In this document: piece after piece, positions 35,408 to 44,020 of the stretch
Layout: each line of letters starts with the position of its first letter
How positions within the stretch are numbered: position 1 is the first letter of the stretch
Source: Lachnospiraceae bacterium
GTDB lineage: Bacteria; Bacillota_A; Clostridia; Lachnospirales; Lachnospiraceae
DNA: 64,000 nt
Direction of reading: 5' to 3'
Assembly: GCA_004556565.1 (NCBI GenBank)
Contig: SFGN01000009.1
Coordinates: 62,001 to 126,000, forward strand
Translations under genes and position numbers: made by a program
The notes under the pieces: model-generated
The model's database searches: none
The model's input: the letters and a program-made list of their open reading frames with translations, nothing else
What the model was told of the DNA's origin: nothing

Positions 35408-36703
35408 TCATCGGTTATCAGCCAGTTTTCTTACCTGTTCCATCACCGCTCCCAGATAAGACAGTGAGCCGAAAGCCAGAATCACCGTATCATCTCCTGC
35501 CATCTTCCACGCCTTCTCCACCGCAAGTGCGATATCGCCGACAGCCTCGGCTTTCGTGTATTTCTGTGCCTCTTCCTTTAGAATCTCCGCATCCAGTGTC
35601 CTGCCCCGGTTCGGCAGATTCACCGTAAATATCTGATCAGCAGAGGACGCCATGATTGATGTGATTTTCTGATATTCTTTATCTTTGAATACACCGAAGA
35701 TATAAATCTTTTTCTTATCCGGAAAATACTCTTCCACGCATTCCCGCAGCAGTTTTGCAGCATCCTCGTTATGGGCACCGTCCACAAAAAACAGCGGGTG
35801 TTCACTTAAACAGGTAAACCTCCCCGGCCAGTCAGCCTTTTCCATCCCTCTTCGCAGTACAGCTTCTGAAATGTCAAGACGATTTTTCTCCTTCAATGCC
35901 GCAATTGCCTCCAGGGCCGTCGCTGCATTCTGTATCTGATAAGATCCTGCCAGCGATATCCTGAGATTTTTCCATTCTTTATAAGAAATAGTCTGTCCCC
36001 GGAAATCCCGTTCCTCACAAACTGCCTCATCCGACTGTGCAAATGTCACCGGACATCCCATTTCTTTCGCCCTGTCTGCAATCACCTGCTCCGCTTCCGG
36101 CATCTGCCCCGCCGAAACGACAGCACATCCCGGCTTTATTATCCCGGCTTTATTCTCTATAATTTCTGTCAGCGTATGCCCTAAAAATCCCATATGGTCA
36201 TAGCTTACTGAAGAAAATACCGCCAGCTCTGTTGTCCGGATAATATTAGTGGCATCTCCCTTTCCGCCCATCCCAGCTTCCAGGAGCACATAATCACAAT
36301 GCTTGTTTTTAAAATACAAAAAAGCTATTGCGGTTTCCATCTCAAAAACGGTAGGACAAGCCTTCCCGTCCGTCTCCATACGCACAACAGCTTTCTGAAC
36401 TTCTTCAACTAATTCTGCAAACTCCGTCTCCCGTATACACTCCCCGTCAATCTGGATTTTTTCCAGATAAGAAATGACAGACGGGGAAATGTATCTTCCT
36501 GTTCTGAAGCCTGCCTCCTTCAGCACCGTTGAAATGTACGCAAGCACAGAACCTTTGCCATTCGTCCCTGCAATATGGATGAATTTTAAATCCTCCTGCG
36601 GATTACCAAGCTCCTCCAGCAGATTACGAATTGTATCCAAGCCAAGTACACTTCCGTATTTCGACACTTCGTCCAAATATACCCTTGCTTCTCTATAGGT
36701 CAC
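35408..36703 (-). CDS. folC: Folylpolyglutamate synthase / dihydrofolate synthase
   Basis: 431 residues with a GTG start (36703) after AAAGGAAA. The ATP loop IAGTNGKGSVLAYIS (about 42-56), the LEAGMGGKGDATNI metal-site region and the YDHMGFLGHTL stretch are the Mur-ligase-type motifs of FolC. It adds glutamate to dihydropteroate and folates. It is the first gene of the fol cluster, 62 bp upstream of folE. Confidence 0.95.
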   Translation of the reverse strand: MTYREARVYLDEVSKYGSVLGLDTIRNLLEELGNPQEDLKFIHIAGTNGKGSVLAYISTVLKEAGFRTGRYISPSVISYLEKIQIDGECIRETEFAELVEEVQKAVVRMETDGKACPTVFEMETAIAFLYFKNKHCDYVLLEAGMGGKGDATNIIRTTELAVFSSVSYDHMGFLGHTLTEIIENKAGIIKPGCAVVSAGQMPEAEQVIADRAKEMGCPVTFAQSDEAVCEERDFRGQTISYKEWKNLRISLAGSYQIQNAATALEAIAALKEKNRLDISEAVLRRGMEKADWPGRFTCLSEHPLFFVDGAHNEDAAKLLRECVEEYFPDKKKIYIFGVFKDKEYQKITSIMASSADQIFTVNLPNRGRTLDAEILKEEAQKYTKAEAVGDIALAVEKAWKMAGDDTVILAFGSLSYLGAVMEQVRKLADNR

Positions 36704-36982
36704 TTTTCAGATTTCCTTTCCTTAATGCCGGGCAGCAGCCTCTTCCGGCCGTCGCCCTGATTTTCAGGGAATGCCCTGTGCAGATTGCTCGCGCACCTTT
36801 CACTTTTGCAGTTCATGCCGGCATTCCTGTTTTGCTTTCAGTTCATCATAACACCTTCTCCAATCTACGACAAGCATTAATTTTCAGCAGCTTAATAACA
36901 CCGAATGTGCATGTGGGTGGCGGTTTGGGTGTGAACAGTAACAATGACAGGCATCAGACATCGGTTAATTAGCAGAAGCACA

Positions 36983-37011
36983 TTGACAAACCGATCTCTA
37001 CATGGTACTGT
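36983..37011 (+). promoter_or_regulatory. Promoter of the GntR-ABC operon
   Basis: A perfect TTGACA, 17 bases, then TACTGT (weak -10). Its -10 end overlaps the palindromic operator at 37007-37043. The remaining 36704-36982 holds only the folC ribosome site and no other recognisable element. Confidence 0.55.
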
Positions 37012-37043
37012 AAGTGTATTAGTACAGATAATACACTTACAGT
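37007..37043 (+). promoter_or_regulatory. Palindromic operator for the YtrA-type regulator
   Basis: Perfect 15-base arms, ACTGTAAGTGTATTA (37007-37021) and TAATACACTTACAGT (37029-37043), around a 7-base centre, placed over the -10 box and transcription start and 17 bp before the GntR ATG. This arrangement fits autorepression by the GntR protein. The following TTTTT means it could also act as a weak terminator in RNA. Confidence 0.75.
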
Positions 37044-37060
37044 TTTTATGGGGGTTTCCA

Positions 37061-37477
37061 ATGATTACCATTGATTATCAGAATACCGCTCCTATCTATG
37101 AACAGATTGTGGAAAAATTCCAGATGCTGATCATCAAGGGAATTCTTCCGCCGGGCAGCAAGATGCCCTCAGTCCGCTCCCTCGCCGTACAGTTATCCAT
37201 CAATCCCAATACCATCCAGAAAGCCTATGCCGTGCTGGAACATCAGGGATATGTTTTTTCTATTAAGGGGCGGGGAAGTTTCGTAGCTGATACGGAAAAT
37301 TTTTTGATACAGAAACGTAATTCCTGTATGAGAGATCTTGAAGAAAAGCTCAGGCAGGCAAAAGAACTCGGCATAACCGAAGATACAGTACACGAACTGA
37401 CCGCACAGACATTTTCAGCTGCCGCTTCCGGCACTGGAAATGGCAAGAAAAATACAGGGGAGAAGCTTTATGATTGA
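37061..37477 (+). CDS. GntR-family regulator, YtrA type
   Basis: 138 residues from ATG 37061 (GGGGG upstream); the frame is open further upstream but that part contains the promoter and operator. A winged helix (10-75) with PIYEQIVEKFQMLIIKG, PPGSKMPSVRSLA and the NTIQKAYAVLEHQGYV recognition region is followed by a short helical dimerisation tail, the hallmark of the YtrA subfamily that controls ABC exporters in Gram-positives. It overlaps the ATPase gene by eight bases. Confidence 0.93.
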   Translation: MITIDYQNTAPIYEQIVEKFQMLIIKGILPPGSKMPSVRSLAVQLSINPNTIQKAYAVLEHQGYVFSIKGRGSFVADTENFLIQKRNSCMRDLEEKLRQAKELGITEDTVHELTAQTFSAAASGTGNGKKNTGEKLYD

Positions 37478-38372
37478 ATTAAATCAGGTAACAAAAACAT
37501 TTTATAATTTTACTGCCATCCGTCAGCTGACAGCTGTCATCCGTGATGGCATGATTTTTGGACTTGTCGGCAGCAACGGTGCAGGAAAAAGCACAATGCT
37601 GCGCCTGATGGCAGGCATTCTCAGACCGGACGAAGGCACTGTCACCCTTGACGGCGATATTATTTTTGAACAGCCGGAAGTGAAACAGAATATTTGTTTT
37701 CTGTCCGATACGATCAGTTTTTTTCCAAATGCAACGGCAGCCTCCATGTGCCACTATTATAGTCTTATGTATCCCGCTTTCGATACTGAAGCTTTTCATG
37801 GGTTGGCGGCAAAATTTAAAATTCCTATGCAAAAAAAACTCCAGACTTTTTCAAAAGGGCAGAAAAAGCAGGTTTCTATCCTTCTCGGTATCTGTACCGG
37901 GACAAAATACCTGCTCTGTGACGAAACATTCGACGGACTTGACCCGGTAATGAGGCAGGCAGTCAAAAGCCTGTTTGCCTCTGAACTTCTAAAGCGTGAT
38001 TTCACTCCGGTCGTCGCCTCACACAATCTGCGGGAACTGGAAGACATCTGCGACTGCGTAGGACTGATCCACGAAGGTAAACTTTTATTTACGAAAGACC
38101 TTGATCAGATGAAATGTAATATTAACAAAATTCACTGTGTTATTTCAGACCCGTCAAAGGAAGAGCATCTTCTGCGGAGCCTCTCTGTGCTGCAGTATGA
38201 AAAAAGCGGTTCTCTCCTGACGATTACGGCCAGAGGTCCGCGGGAGGAAATTCTGAAATGCGCTATGGGACACGACCCGGTATTTGCGGAAGTATTACCG
38301 CTGTCCCTGGAAGAAATTTTTATCAGTGAAACGGAGGCGGCAGGTTATGACATCAAAAATCTTATTCAATAA
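37470..38372 (+). CDS. ABC exporter ATP-binding protein
   Basis: 300 residues from ATG 37470 (MIELNQVTKTF), after AGGGGAG; the start codon lies inside the end of the GntR gene. Walker A GSNGAGKST (about 35-43), a slightly unusual signature FSKGQKKQ (about 126) and Walker B LLCDETFDGLDP (about 146) are visible, plus a C-terminal 80-residue extension common in exporters regulated by YtrA. Substrate unknown; such systems often respond to cell-wall-active compounds. Confidence 0.93.
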   Translation: MIELNQVTKTFYNFTAIRQLTAVIRDGMIFGLVGSNGAGKSTMLRLMAGILRPDEGTVTLDGDIIFEQPEVKQNICFLSDTISFFPNATAASMCHYYSLMYPAFDTEAFHGLAAKFKIPMQKKLQTFSKGQKKQVSILLGICTGTKYLLCDETFDGLDPVMRQAVKSLFASELLKRDFTPVVASHNLRELEDICDCVGLIHEGKLLFTKDLDQMKCNINKIHCVISDPSKEEHLLRSLSVLQYEKSGSLLTITARGPREEILKCAMGHDPVFAEVLPLSLEEIFISETEAAGYDIKNLIQ

Positions 38373-40431
38373 ACTAATAAAGGAAAACATACAGCAAAGG
38401 AGCTGGCTTGTGGCCCTGTCGTTTATATTACTGTTTCTCGGGCAGACTGTCCGTGCCATGATCCGTATGGAAAATGTTTTTTCCGGCGGAATTACAGATG
38501 AAATTCTTAATATCCTGCAAAAAGATTTTCCGGGCATGATTAACGGAAACAGCATCGGAATTCTTTCCCTGGTCATCCCTCTTCTGGGAGTTATGACAGC
38601 AGTCACTGGACTGACCTACCTGCATGCGACGGAAAAAACTGATTTTTTCCACGGGCTTCCGTTGTCACGCACGCAGTTATTCTCTGTAAGCTATATCGGC
38701 GGCATAACCATTTTTGTCTTGCCCTATACTATTACTACCGTATGCACATTGCTCGCAGGCTCATTTTTCAAGCTGCTGACTTCCCGGGTTCTTCTGGACT
38801 GTACTCTTGCCTACCTCAGCGGCATCCTCGGATTTTTACTGTTCTACCATGTCGCACTGCTCGGAATGATGCTGGCCGGAAAAACAGTGCCAGGTCTGCT
38901 TATGACGGTCGTTATTGCGATATACGGCACTTTAATCAACACAATGATTCCGGCTCTTGCGCAACTGTTCTTTGACACATGGAACGGCAGCTCCTCTTCA
39001 CAGCTTGACAGTCTGCTCAGGTACAGCTCTCCCGCGGCCCTTTATGCTTCCATCATTTCTGATGCCGCTGACGGGAAATTTGCAATATCGCTTAATGTAG
39101 TTATTCTGCTGTTTCTGGCAGCATCGGCACTGCTGATACTCTTTATTTACCGACGCCGTCCTTCGGAAGCCGCAGGACAGGCTTTGGCATTTCCGAAAAT
39201 GGCACCGTACATAAAAATATTGATTACCATTCCTGTTTCTCTGTATGGGGGATTATTTGTTAATCTGTATAACAGCTCCGATAAAAAATGGGTGATTTTT
39301 TTCAGCATTCTGACTGCGGTACTTCTATGCGGCGTTATTGAATTTATTTACTATCCGGATCTGAAAATGATATTTTCAGGTAAAGTTTCCTCCCTGATTT
39401 CTATTTTCAGTGTCATCGGAATTATCTGCATCCTGCAGTTTGATCTTGCCGGATACGATACATGGATTCCGCGAGAGTCAGATGTAGAAAGTATCTCCTT
39501 GTATGCGATTCCGTTCGGAGAGTATTTCAGTTATCCGCCTGAAGAGTGCAGCGGCATGTCCAAGACACCGGATCCGTTGTTTGACAAAGAAGGGGAAATC
39601 ACAGATTTTATGCCTTTGTACCAACTGGCAGAAGAAGGAATCAAGAATGCCGAAATCGGAATTTCACAGAATACTATTTATTCCGATATATATGAAGAAG
39701 AGGACTATATAGAACTGCAAATCCGCTATAAACTCAAAAACGGGCATGACCGTCTGCGCGTTTATGCCGTCAGGCGTGACAGTGCGCTGGAGGCATTATC
39801 CGTACTCTGTGAAAATGATGCCTACCGGAAATATCTCTTTCCGGCATTCTATCTTAATGAAGATACGGTGCAGAAAGTGTCTATGACCGACATTTACGAA
39901 TTTCCGGCCGTGCTTTCCCTTTCTGATGAAGAAATGGCCGGCCTCATTAAGGCATACCGAAAAGACGTACTTTCTGTTTCGATCAAAGAACTGCAGGAAA
40001 AATCTCCCGTTGGCGAACTGACATTTGAATTTCCGTCGGTTTTAGACTATACGGAATATGGAATAACATCACCTTCCACAAAATCAGGATTCTATGAACA
40101 GTCAGCCGTTGATTACACTACATCCATAGGGGTTTCCTGTTTCTTTGTGTACGACAGCTGCAAGAATACTCTGGAATTTCTGGAAGATCTCGGTTATACC
40201 TTCCGGACACAGATACAGCCGGAGGATGTCACACAGATGACACTGATCACCGGTCAGGAATACCGTGAAGACCAGATGGTTGCCATTAATGATCCTGAAG
40301 AAATGAAAGAAATTCTCTCCCGAATCTCCTATTCATCCTGCGGCATCCTCGGCAGCCGCCACGTGAGCGAATACTCGGTGGAAATTACTTTATCGGGAGA
40401 AAACTACCCGAACAATTATCCACTGCCGTAG
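38347..40431 (+). CDS. ABC exporter permease with large C-terminal extracytoplasmic part
   Basis: 694 residues from ATG 38347 (MTSKILFNKL), nine bases after GGAGG and overlapping the ATPase gene by 26 bp. About eight membrane helices occupy residues 15-365 (e.g. LVALSFILLFLGQTV, GLLMTVVIAIYGTLI, LISIFSVIGIICIL), followed by some 320 hydrophilic residues without a further membrane segment. That long tail is unusual for YtrA-linked permeases and may bind a ligand outside the cell. Hydrophobic helices pair with the adjacent ATPase. Confidence 0.88.
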   Translation: MTSKILFNKLIKENIQQRSWLVALSFILLFLGQTVRAMIRMENVFSGGITDEILNILQKDFPGMINGNSIGILSLVIPLLGVMTAVTGLTYLHATEKTDFFHGLPLSRTQLFSVSYIGGITIFVLPYTITTVCTLLAGSFFKLLTSRVLLDCTLAYLSGILGFLLFYHVALLGMMLAGKTVPGLLMTVVIAIYGTLINTMIPALAQLFFDTWNGSSSSQLDSLLRYSSPAALYASIISDAADGKFAISLNVVILLFLAASALLILFIYRRRPSEAAGQALAFPKMAPYIKILITIPVSLYGGLFVNLYNSSDKKWVIFFSILTAVLLCGVIEFIYYPDLKMIFSGKVSSLISIFSVIGIICILQFDLAGYDTWIPRESDVESISLYAIPFGEYFSYPPEECSGMSKTPDPLFDKEGEITDFMPLYQLAEEGIKNAEIGISQNTIYSDIYEEEDYIELQIRYKLKNGHDRLRVYAVRRDSALEALSVLCENDAYRKYLFPAFYLNEDTVQKVSMTDIYEFPAVLSLSDEEMAGLIKAYRKDVLSVSIKELQEKSPVGELTFEFPSVLDYTEYGITSPSTKSGFYEQSAVDYTTSIGVSCFFVYDSCKNTLEFLEDLGYTFRTQIQPEDVTQMTLITGQEYREDQMVAINDPEEMKEILSRISYSSCGILGSRHVSEYSVEITLSGENYPNNYPLP

Positions 40432-40469
40432 AATAACTACTAAGGATTTTTTTTCATATGCTTGGCAAC

Positions 40470-40629
40470 AGAGACGAGATACGCTTTGCGAATCTCGCTC
40501 TGATCAGCGATCGTCAAATGTCCATTCGTGCAAGCACGATGTCCTTTTTCCTCATCGCCATGATAAAATCCGCCCTTGTGCTGCATCATCGTTTCAATGT
40601 AAAACGATGATACTGCGTCAGGGGCGGAT
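40470..40629. repeat. Intergenic element with three hairpins
   Basis: Three stem-loops follow one another: 40470-40501 (AGAG-A-CGAGAT / ATCTCG-CTCT), 40526-40539 (TCGTGC-AA-GCACGA, with TTTTT nearby) and 40568-40629 (ATCCGCCC / GGGCGGAT enclosing TCATCGTTT / AAACGATGA). They fill most of the 254-bp gap between the converging exporter and SpoIIE-type genes. The 5-kb-scale neighbours give no function; a REP-like repeat or a structured RNA are both possible. Confidence 0.55.
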
Positions 40630-40685
40630 ATTATATTACTGAACGTCTATTATTGAGTCACAGTCTCACATCTATGACAGATGCA

Positions 40686-41864
40686 TCAGTCATAATACTC
40701 CACACGGACTTTCTTTCCCATTTTTTCTGCGACATCTTTTAGCTGCCCGACAAGATTCTGGCGCATGCTGATTTCAAAGGTCAGCTCCGGGTCCTGATAT
40801 GCTTCATTCATCGCATTTCCCACAAACATGTTTAGCTCGGTACACTCTTCAATGATTAATTTGGCCAGACGGGATGCTCCGTTATTAGCATCCAGCTCAT
40901 CAAAAAATTCTGCATTGAACTCATCATTCAGATACTGCTTCAAAAGCTTCAGTGCCCTTCCAAGGGTAATCACGCCCTCCGTAACCAGATCAAGTCCTTC
41001 GATAGATGCCATCGGAGGAATCCCCCCATTTGCAGTGTCCATCCTGGTAATTACATCTTTGTGCAGATAACGTGCCGCAATATTGGCGCTGGTTCCTCCG
41101 GACACCACTTTCTTTCCTTCTGCCTGCATAAAATCATGCATCAGCTTGTCGTCATTTTGCTTGTCCTTCGGCGGTCCGGTAAAAATATTTATCACTTTAC
41201 GCTCAATCACCCTTGCTACTGCAACGGTGGTATCATCTCCGGGTTTCTGGATATACAGATCGTCACATGCCTCGCTCAGCATTGACGCAAGCCGTGAAGC
41301 TGACAGCGTTTTTTTCGTACAGGCAAGCGTATATTCCGCCATCGCCTCCCAAGTCCATCCCTGCAGATTCAGGATTTCCCCTGCACCTGCGTAAATGACA
41401 CCATCGCTCATCAGAACAAAGCAGTCATTTTTCTGTACACGAAAACGATATTCATGGATTTTCTTTCCTTCAACTTCCCTGACTGTATACGGATATTTCA
41501 CGATTTTTTTATCCCTGATAAATACACAGTCAGGATTGTCATATTCGACAAGATATGCCTCTCCGCTGTGGAAAATCTGAAGAATACTAAAGGTTGCATA
41601 TGCCACCTTCCTCACCTGACAGATAGGCAGTGTTTTCGCCACTGTTTCTACACAGGCTTCAATCCCGGCGCCTTCATAAAGCATCGTCCCGAGAATTTTT
41701 GAGGTCAAGGTTGCCAGAATATTAGCTTTCACTCCGCTTCCCATGCCGTCTGCCAGAATGATAATATCAGAATCATCGCGTTTGACGATCTCCACCTTAT
41801 CCCCGCATAATTCCTCATGATGCTTGTTCAGGCTTTTCCATGCGACATCAACGCTGACCCCCAT
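40686..41864 (-). CDS. SpoIIE-type PP2C phosphatase linked to sensory hydrogenase
   Basis: 392 residues from ATG 41864, six bases after AGGAGGAGG; the frame also opens at 41885 within the preceding gene. The PPM/SpoIIE metal-site pattern is visible: DDSDIIILADGMGSG (about 30-44), VLMSDGVIYAG (about 150) and KPGDDTTVAVARV (about 205). The C-terminal 170 residues are a conserved extension of unknown fold. The start is one base after the hydrogenase stop. Phosphatases of this type accompany group C sensory [FeFe]-hydrogenases and probably remove phosphate from a serine or threonine of a downstream regulator when H2 is sensed. Confidence 0.88.
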   Translation of the reverse strand: MGVSVDVAWKSLNKHHEELCGDKVEIVKRDDSDIIILADGMGSGVKANILATLTSKILGTMLYEGAGIEACVETVAKTLPICQVRKVAYATFSILQIFHSGEAYLVEYDNPDCVFIRDKKIVKYPYTVREVEGKKIHEYRFRVQKNDCFVLMSDGVIYAGAGEILNLQGWTWEAMAEYTLACTKKTLSASRLASMLSEACDDLYIQKPGDDTTVAVARVIERKVINIFTGPPKDKQNDDKLMHDFMQAEGKKVVSGGTSANIAARYLHKDVITRMDTANGGIPPMASIEGLDLVTEGVITLGRALKLLKQYLNDEFNAEFFDELDANNGASRLAKLIIEECTELNMFVGNAMNEAYQDPELTFEISMRQNLVGQLKDVAEKMGKKVRVEYYD

Positions 41865-41865
41865 A

Positions 41866-43578
41866 TTACACCTCCTCCTCATCAAGGACAGAATCCCGCA
41901 GTTTCGTCAGAGTCACCTTCGTCTCAGCGGTCGTTTCTCCAAGTAATCCTGCTATTTCCTGTGCAACCATCATCTGTTTGTCGATGACTTTCTGTGCCAT
42001 CTCCAGTGTCTCAATCCGTAATTTCAAATGCTGTTCCTTCATTTTTTCTTCTTTGGTGATATCCTGATAAATCACAAGCACCGAATCCAGATTTTTAATA
42101 TAGACAATGGTCTCCTCCAATGTCATTTTCCCATGATCAGCCTGACATTTTTTATGGAGCACCGGCTGCCTCGTCCGAAGAGTTTCTTCGATATCCCCCA
42201 CTTCAATAAATTCAAAAATATATCTCTGCAGTGCTTCTTCTTTTCCCACACCCAGAAATTCTTCTCCTTTTTTATTGCATTCACGAATCCGCATCTCACT
42301 GTCTATAATGAAAATAATACTGGGCGTCACATCCATGACCACATTTGACATGGATTCTGCCTGAGTCAGCGCATGCGGCATACACATGGACAATTCAGCC
42401 CTGCCCTGGAATACGGCTACTGCCTTTTCCCGGCAGGTAGCATATCCGCAGGCACCACAGTTTAACTCATCTGAAGCAGAATATTTTCCCGTTGATTTTA
42501 AAATCTGACGGATCTCATCCTCCATGGGATATACATCTTTAATTTCACGGTTTCCGAATTTCTTTTCCAGCTCCTGCATGCTCATATCAGGCAGCTTTTT
42601 CGGAAAAGTGTGTGCGACTTCGCGGTCAATTTTAATCTTTGCTTTTACATAAGAAGTATTCCATCTTGCGGAAGCCGGGCCCTTCGCACAGCCACCCTCA
42701 CAGACATTTGCCTCGATAAAACAGTCCTCAAGCTCACCTTTTCTCAGAGCTTCAAGCATTTCCATACAATTGGCAAGCCCATCCACATAGACCTTCTGGT
42801 AAGTGTCGGATTCTTGTTCAGCAACGACTGACTGAATGACACCGCCGCTGATCGGGTACATACGGTTGACTTCCGGGTCAGGGTTTCCCATCTGCTTTTC
42901 TTCACAGCTGTGAATATCAATTCTTGCTTCCTCAAGCCAGAGAGCCAGCTCTTCAAATGTCAGAATGGCATCAATTGCCCCAAACACCCTTGAGTCTCCG
43001 ATTGCTTCCTGCTTTTTTGCAATACAAGGACCAAGAAAAACCACCTTCACATCATTTCCATAAAGTTTTTTTATGTATCTTCCGTGGGCAATCATTGGAG
43101 ATACGACCGGGGCCAGTGACGGGGCACACTCCGGATAATACTTTTCCACCAGATCATTGACACTGGGACAGCAGGTCGTGATTATGTTTTTCATTTTATT
43201 CTCGCGGATCAGACGTTTATATTCATTGGTCACAAGTGCAGCGCCTTCCGCTGTTTCCCGCACCTCGTAAAATCCCAGCTTCAGAAGTGCGTCCACAACC
43301 TGTCCGGGACGGTCAAACTCCAGAACCCCCAGATAGGAGGGGGCAATGGAAATAACTGTTTTAAATCCCTGGCGCAGGTAACCTTTTACTCTTTCCATGT
43401 CACTGGCAAATGTCTTTGCGTTCTGAGGGCATACTTCCAGACATTTTCCGCAATTGATGCAATGATCTGTCAAAATATGTGCCTGCTCATTTTCAATTGC
43501 AATTGCCTTCACCATACAGTGCCGGACACATTTATAACAATGCCGGCACTTTGCATCTTTAAAATCTATTACTTTCAT
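41866..43578 (-). CDS. Group C sensory [FeFe]-hydrogenase (HydS-like) with PAS domain
   Basis: 570 residues. Two [4Fe-4S] ferredoxin motifs (CRHCYKCVRHC, CINCGKCLEVC) at 10-52; an H-cluster domain (about 60-370) with TTCCPS, GPCIAKKQEA and VCEGGCAKG supplying the four cysteines; a further four-cysteine Fe-S domain (about 375-415, LNCGACGYATC...CMPHAL); a PAS domain (about 425-530) and a short coiled coil. Unlike HydA at 44021 it lacks the NADH-linked 2Fe-2S domain, so it is built as an H2 sensor, not an enzyme. It overlaps mscL by four bases and is followed by the phosphatase gene. Confidence 0.9.
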   Translation of the reverse strand: MKVIDFKDAKCRHCYKCVRHCMVKAIAIENEQAHILTDHCINCGKCLEVCPQNAKTFASDMERVKGYLRQGFKTVISIAPSYLGVLEFDRPGQVVDALLKLGFYEVRETAEGAALVTNEYKRLIRENKMKNIITTCCPSVNDLVEKYYPECAPSLAPVVSPMIAHGRYIKKLYGNDVKVVFLGPCIAKKQEAIGDSRVFGAIDAILTFEELALWLEEARIDIHSCEEKQMGNPDPEVNRMYPISGGVIQSVVAEQESDTYQKVYVDGLANCMEMLEALRKGELEDCFIEANVCEGGCAKGPASARWNTSYVKAKIKIDREVAHTFPKKLPDMSMQELEKKFGNREIKDVYPMEDEIRQILKSTGKYSASDELNCGACGYATCREKAVAVFQGRAELSMCMPHALTQAESMSNVVMDVTPSIIFIIDSEMRIRECNKKGEEFLGVGKEEALQRYIFEFIEVGDIEETLRTRQPVLHKKCQADHGKMTLEETIVYIKNLDSVLVIYQDITKEEKMKEQHLKLRIETLEMAQKVIDKQMMVAQEIAGLLGETTAETKVTLTKLRDSVLDEEEV

Positions 43579-43991
43579 GCTTCATCTTCCGGATTTTCTT
43601 CTAGGAGAGATGTACAATGCGGACATCTGGTAGCTTCAATCGGAATATCACTCTTGCAGTACGGGCATTTCTTCGTTGTCGGTGCTGCAGGCTCTTCCTT
43701 TTTCTTACCGATAGACATCATCTTGTTAATTCCTTTCACAAGGATGAATAGGATGAATGCCATGATAATGAAATTGATGACCGCTCCGATGAAATTAGAG
43801 GCAAACATTCCCCAGTCCTGTGAAGTATATCTTGCACCTGCCGTAATCATTGCCAGAATCGGGTTGATAAAGTTCTCAATTAAAGCAGTTACAATTCCTG
43901 TGAATGCGCCGCCGATGATAACACCGACTGCCATATCCATGACATTCCCTTTAAGAGCGAACGCTTTAAATTCTTCCATGAATTTTTTCAT
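43575..43991 (-). CDS. mscL: Large-conductance mechanosensitive channel with zinc ribbon
   Basis: 138 residues. The first 100 form MscL: N-terminal amphipathic KKFMEEFKAFALKGN, first pore helix VMDMAVGVIIGGAFTGIVTAL and a second helix FIGAVINFIIMAFILFILVKG. The channel opens on membrane stretch to release solutes under osmotic downshock. A C-terminal CPYC...CPHC pair (about 112-128) forms a zinc-ribbon tail seen in some clostridial MscL proteins. Its stop overlaps the start of the sensory hydrogenase (ATGA), an unexpected coupling. Confidence 0.94.
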   Translation of the reverse strand: MKKFMEEFKAFALKGNVMDMAVGVIIGGAFTGIVTALIENFINPILAMITAGARYTSQDWGMFASNFIGAVINFIIMAFILFILVKGINKMMSIGKKKEEPAAPTTKKCPYCKSDIPIEATRCPHCTSLLEENPEDEA

Positions 43992-44020
43992 ATCTTTTTT
44001 ATTCTCCTTTCTTATTACGT

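Noticed and set aside
36944..37060. Longer N-terminus for the GntR protein
   Set aside because: The extra frame contains the TTGACA promoter and the operator, so it is upstream of the transcription start.
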